A program made the position numbers and the translations under genes. From Nitrospira sp. (lineage in GTDB: Bacteria; Nitrospirota; Nitrospiria; Nitrospirales; Nitrospiraceae), in the NCBI GenBank assembly GCA_015709715.1, contig CP054184.1:2093001-2157000 (forward strand): DNA of 64,000 bases, given 5' to 3'. The notes beneath the pieces were generated by a model. That model did no database searches and was not told the DNA's origin. It saw nothing but the letters and a program-made list of their open reading frames with translations. Shown here piece by piece: positions 62,181 through 64,000 of this stretch; the first letter of the stretch is position 1; each line of letters begins with the position of its first letter.

Positions 62181-63428
62181 ATGGCACAGTTCGAAGATCA
62201 ACGTACTACCATCTATAAAGTCGATCCGGACCATCCGGAAGACGCAACGTTGCCGACGCTCCGTACCGAGGAGTTGCTCCTCAACATGGGCCCCCAGCAC
62301 CCTAGCACCCATGGCGTGCTGAAAGTCATCCTGGAGTTGGAGGGCGAACGCCTGGTCAAGTCGACCCCGGTCATGGGATTTCTCCATCGTGGCGTCGAGA
62401 AGCTGGCCGAGGAAGGGACGTATCATCAGTTCATCCCGCACACGGACCGGCTGGACTATGTGTGCGCGATGTACAACAACTTCGCCTACTGTCGCGCTGT
62501 CGAAAAACTCATGAACGTTACGGTGCCGGAACGGGCAGAGTATCTTCGCACGATCGTCGCCGAGGTGCAGCGCATCATCGGGCACCAGTTTTGGCTCGGC
62601 ACCCAGGCGCTGGATATCGGTGCGATGACGGTGTTCTTCTATTGCTTCCGAGACCGCGAGATCTTGCTCGATTGGTTCGATGAACTGTGCGGCGCTCGTT
62701 TGACGACGAGCTGGTATCGCATCGGCGGCGTCGAACGTGACTTTACGCCGTCTCTCTTCGCAAAGCTCAAGCAATTTTTGGACTACTTTCCCCCGAAGAT
62801 CGATGAATATGTGATCTTCCTGGAGAAAAATCGCATTTGGCTCGCTCGCACAAAAGGCGTCGCGGTGATTTCGGCGGAAGACGCCTTGAGTTTTGGCCTC
62901 AGCGGCCCCACACTCCGCGGGTCTGGCGTGGATTACGACCTCCGAAAATACGAACCCTATTCGGCCTATCCGAAATGCGAATTCAGCGTCCCGGTTGGAA
63001 AGAACGGCGATACGTACGACCGGTACTGGATCCGCATTCAGGAAATGTACGAGAGCGTCAAGATCATCCGCCAGTGCCTGGAGCAGATCCAGGATGGTCC
63101 GATCATGGCGGACGTACCGAGCGTGACGTTTCCCCCGAAAGAACGCGTCTTCACCAATTTGGAATCGATGATTCAGCAGTTCAAGTTGTTCTCTCAAGGG
63201 TTCAACGCCCCTCCGGGCGAGATCTACTGCGGCACGGAGGCCCACAAAGGCGAGTTGGGGTTTTATATCGTCAGCACGGGCGGAGGGAAACCTTACCGTC
63301 TCAAGATACGTGCACCGTCATTCATTCACATGGGCGCATTCGATCACATGTCTCGTGGCTACATGATCGCCGACGCGATCACGATCTTCGGTACCTACGA
63401 CATCGTGATGGGAGAGTGTGACCGGTGA
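62181..63428 (+). CDS. nuoD: NADH-quinone oxidoreductase subunit D
   Basis: The 415-residue 49-kDa subunit shows LLNMGPQHPSTHGVL, the GFLHRGVEKLAEEGTYHQFIPHTDRLDYV block, and the C-terminal ending FGTYDIVMGECDR. The quinone-site His and Tyr regions are intact. With NuoB it forms the quinone-reducing site. It starts 32 bases after nuoC. Confidence 0.98.
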   Translation: MAQFEDQRTTIYKVDPDHPEDATLPTLRTEELLLNMGPQHPSTHGVLKVILELEGERLVKSTPVMGFLHRGVEKLAEEGTYHQFIPHTDRLDYVCAMYNNFAYCRAVEKLMNVTVPERAEYLRTIVAEVQRIIGHQFWLGTQALDIGAMTVFFYCFRDREILLDWFDELCGARLTTSWYRIGGVERDFTPSLFAKLKQFLDYFPPKIDEYVIFLEKNRIWLARTKGVAVISAEDALSFGLSGPTLRGSGVDYDLRKYEPYSAYPKCEFSVPVGKNGDTYDRYWIRIQEMYESVKIIRQCLEQIQDGPIMADVPSVTFPPKERVFTNLESMIQQFKLFSQGFNAPPGEIYCGTEAHKGELGFYIVSTGGGKPYRLKIRAPSFIHMGAFDHMSRGYMIADAITIFGTYDIVMGECDR

Positions 63429-63461
63429 GGATTACGATTACGCCTGAGTTGAGGTAACGCG

Positions 63462-64000
63462 ATGGGTCTGAAACCAGCGACAAATCCTGACGTTGAAGCC
63501 GCCACGATCGAATTGTCGATCGATGGGCGGACTGTTACGGCCAAGGACGGGGTGTCGCTCTACGACGTGATCGCCAACACCGGCAAGATCATCCCTGCCA
63601 TGTGCTACCACTATACCTTTGATCCCTTCGGCTCGTGCGGCATGTGCCTGGTCATGCAGGAAGGCAAAAAGGCGCCGGTGCGATCCTGCACCGCCAAGGC
63701 GACCGCCGGCATGATTATCCGTACCGAAGGCGACGACCTCTTCGCCGCGCGGAAAAAAGCGGTCGAGAAGCATCTGTCGGTGCACCCGCTGGACTGCCCC
63801 GTTTGCGATGCAGACGGTCACTGCGAACTGCAGGACATGGCCTTCCAGCACGGCGTGACCAACCTCGCCAACGCGAAGCAAAAGTTCATTCCCGAAGACA
63901 CCCGTAGCCTGGTCCTCGACTTCAACATGAACCGATGCATCGCCTGCGCCGAGTGCATCAACGTCTGTAAAGACGTGCTGATGATCGATGCCCTTCAGTT
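63462..64000 (+). CDS. nuoG: NADH-quinone oxidoreductase subunit G, 3' end outside the window
   Basis: The first 179 residues are visible. They hold the N-terminal 2Fe-2S ferredoxin domain (CYHYTFDPFGSCGMC ... SC), the HxxxCxxCxxxxxC 4Fe-4S site (HPLDCPVCDADGHC) and the start of the next cluster (CIACAECINVC). The molybdopterin-fold domain should follow outside the window. A gagg ribosome site precedes ATG 63462. The gene comes directly after nuoD, with no nuoE or nuoF between. Confidence 0.93.
   Translation, partial: MGLKPATNPDVEAATIELSIDGRTVTAKDGVSLYDVIANTGKIIPAMCYHYTFDPFGSCGMCLVMQEGKKAPVRSCTAKATAGMIIRTEGDDLFAARKKAVEKHLSVHPLDCPVCDADGHCELQDMAFQHGVTNLANAKQKFIPEDTRSLVLDFNMNRCIACAECINVCKDVLMIDALQ

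Noticed and set aside
61989-63245. 418-codon minus-strand frame opposite nuoC/nuoD
   Set aside because: Long only because of codon bias of nuoD on the opposite strand; the plus strand has definitive NuoD motifs.

Overview
The window looks like chromosomal DNA of a GC-rich Gram-negative bacterium. Gene content and protein style fit Nitrospirota, most likely Nitrospira. The pointers are a nuoABCD-nuoG complex I cluster, a trmFO-xerC-hslV-hslU cluster, many OmpA-type envelope proteins and abundant sigma-54 style regulation. That assignment is inference from protein character; no 16S rRNA or species marker is present. Most of the window is ordinary core genome. I see no insertion sequence, prophage or CRISPR array.

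Layout. 1-5606 (+): end of a DUF898 membrane protein, an M48 protease, and an envelope-stress-like module of response regulator, sensor kinase and HtrA/DegP protease. 5638-14420 (mostly -): rimO, a gamma carbonic anhydrase on +, then a long minus-strand run trmFO-xerC-hslV-hslU-argB-M28 peptidase-unknown gene, probably driven by a clear sigma-70 promoter at 14455-14484. 14586-16464 (+): tRNA-Val(CAC), a small lipoprotein and a TPR lipoprotein. 16509-20158 (-): a DksA-like protein, recR, ybaB, dnaX, SRP RNA and tRNA-Ser(GGA). 20310-23237 (+): an AsmA-like protein and a frameshifted MscS channel.

23349-28082 (+) is the most unusual region. It holds four tightly packed genes: a coiled-coil protein, a membrane protein joining a Roadblock/longin-like cytoplasmic region to a periplasmic OmpA domain, a Ras-like small GTPase, and a sigma-54 activator. 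Two adjacent perfect palindromes (28114-28156) and a LuxR-type HTH gene interrupted by an in-frame TAG follow it. I propose this is an envelope-coupled small-GTPase signalling system.

28919-33550 (+): DUF481 protein, MscL and two coiled-coil OmpA lipoproteins. 33602-36105 (-): a Tat-exported orphan substrate-binding protein and a HEAT-repeat protein. 36365-41129 (+): tRNA-Leu(UAG), tig-clpP-clpX and two tandem PilZ-like proteins. 41095-44105 (-): HEAT lipoprotein, long-tailed TatA, M24 peptidase. 44189-47556 (+): two unknown proteins, a C26 glutamine amidotransferase and a cationic amino-acid permease. 47583-53313 (-): unknown secreted-type protein, PsiE-like protein, a duplicated CCGH-motif protein, nagZ, pepA, queE and a HAD phosphatase. 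53536-56219 (+): tRNA-Leu(GAG), a histidine kinase with a degenerate ATPase domain, a single-domain response regulator and a small membrane protein. 56226-60179 (-): a PriA homologue lacking the helicase motifs and an OmpA protein. 60661-64000 (+): promoter and first genes of a complex I operon (nuoA, B, C, D, G), running out of the window inside nuoG.
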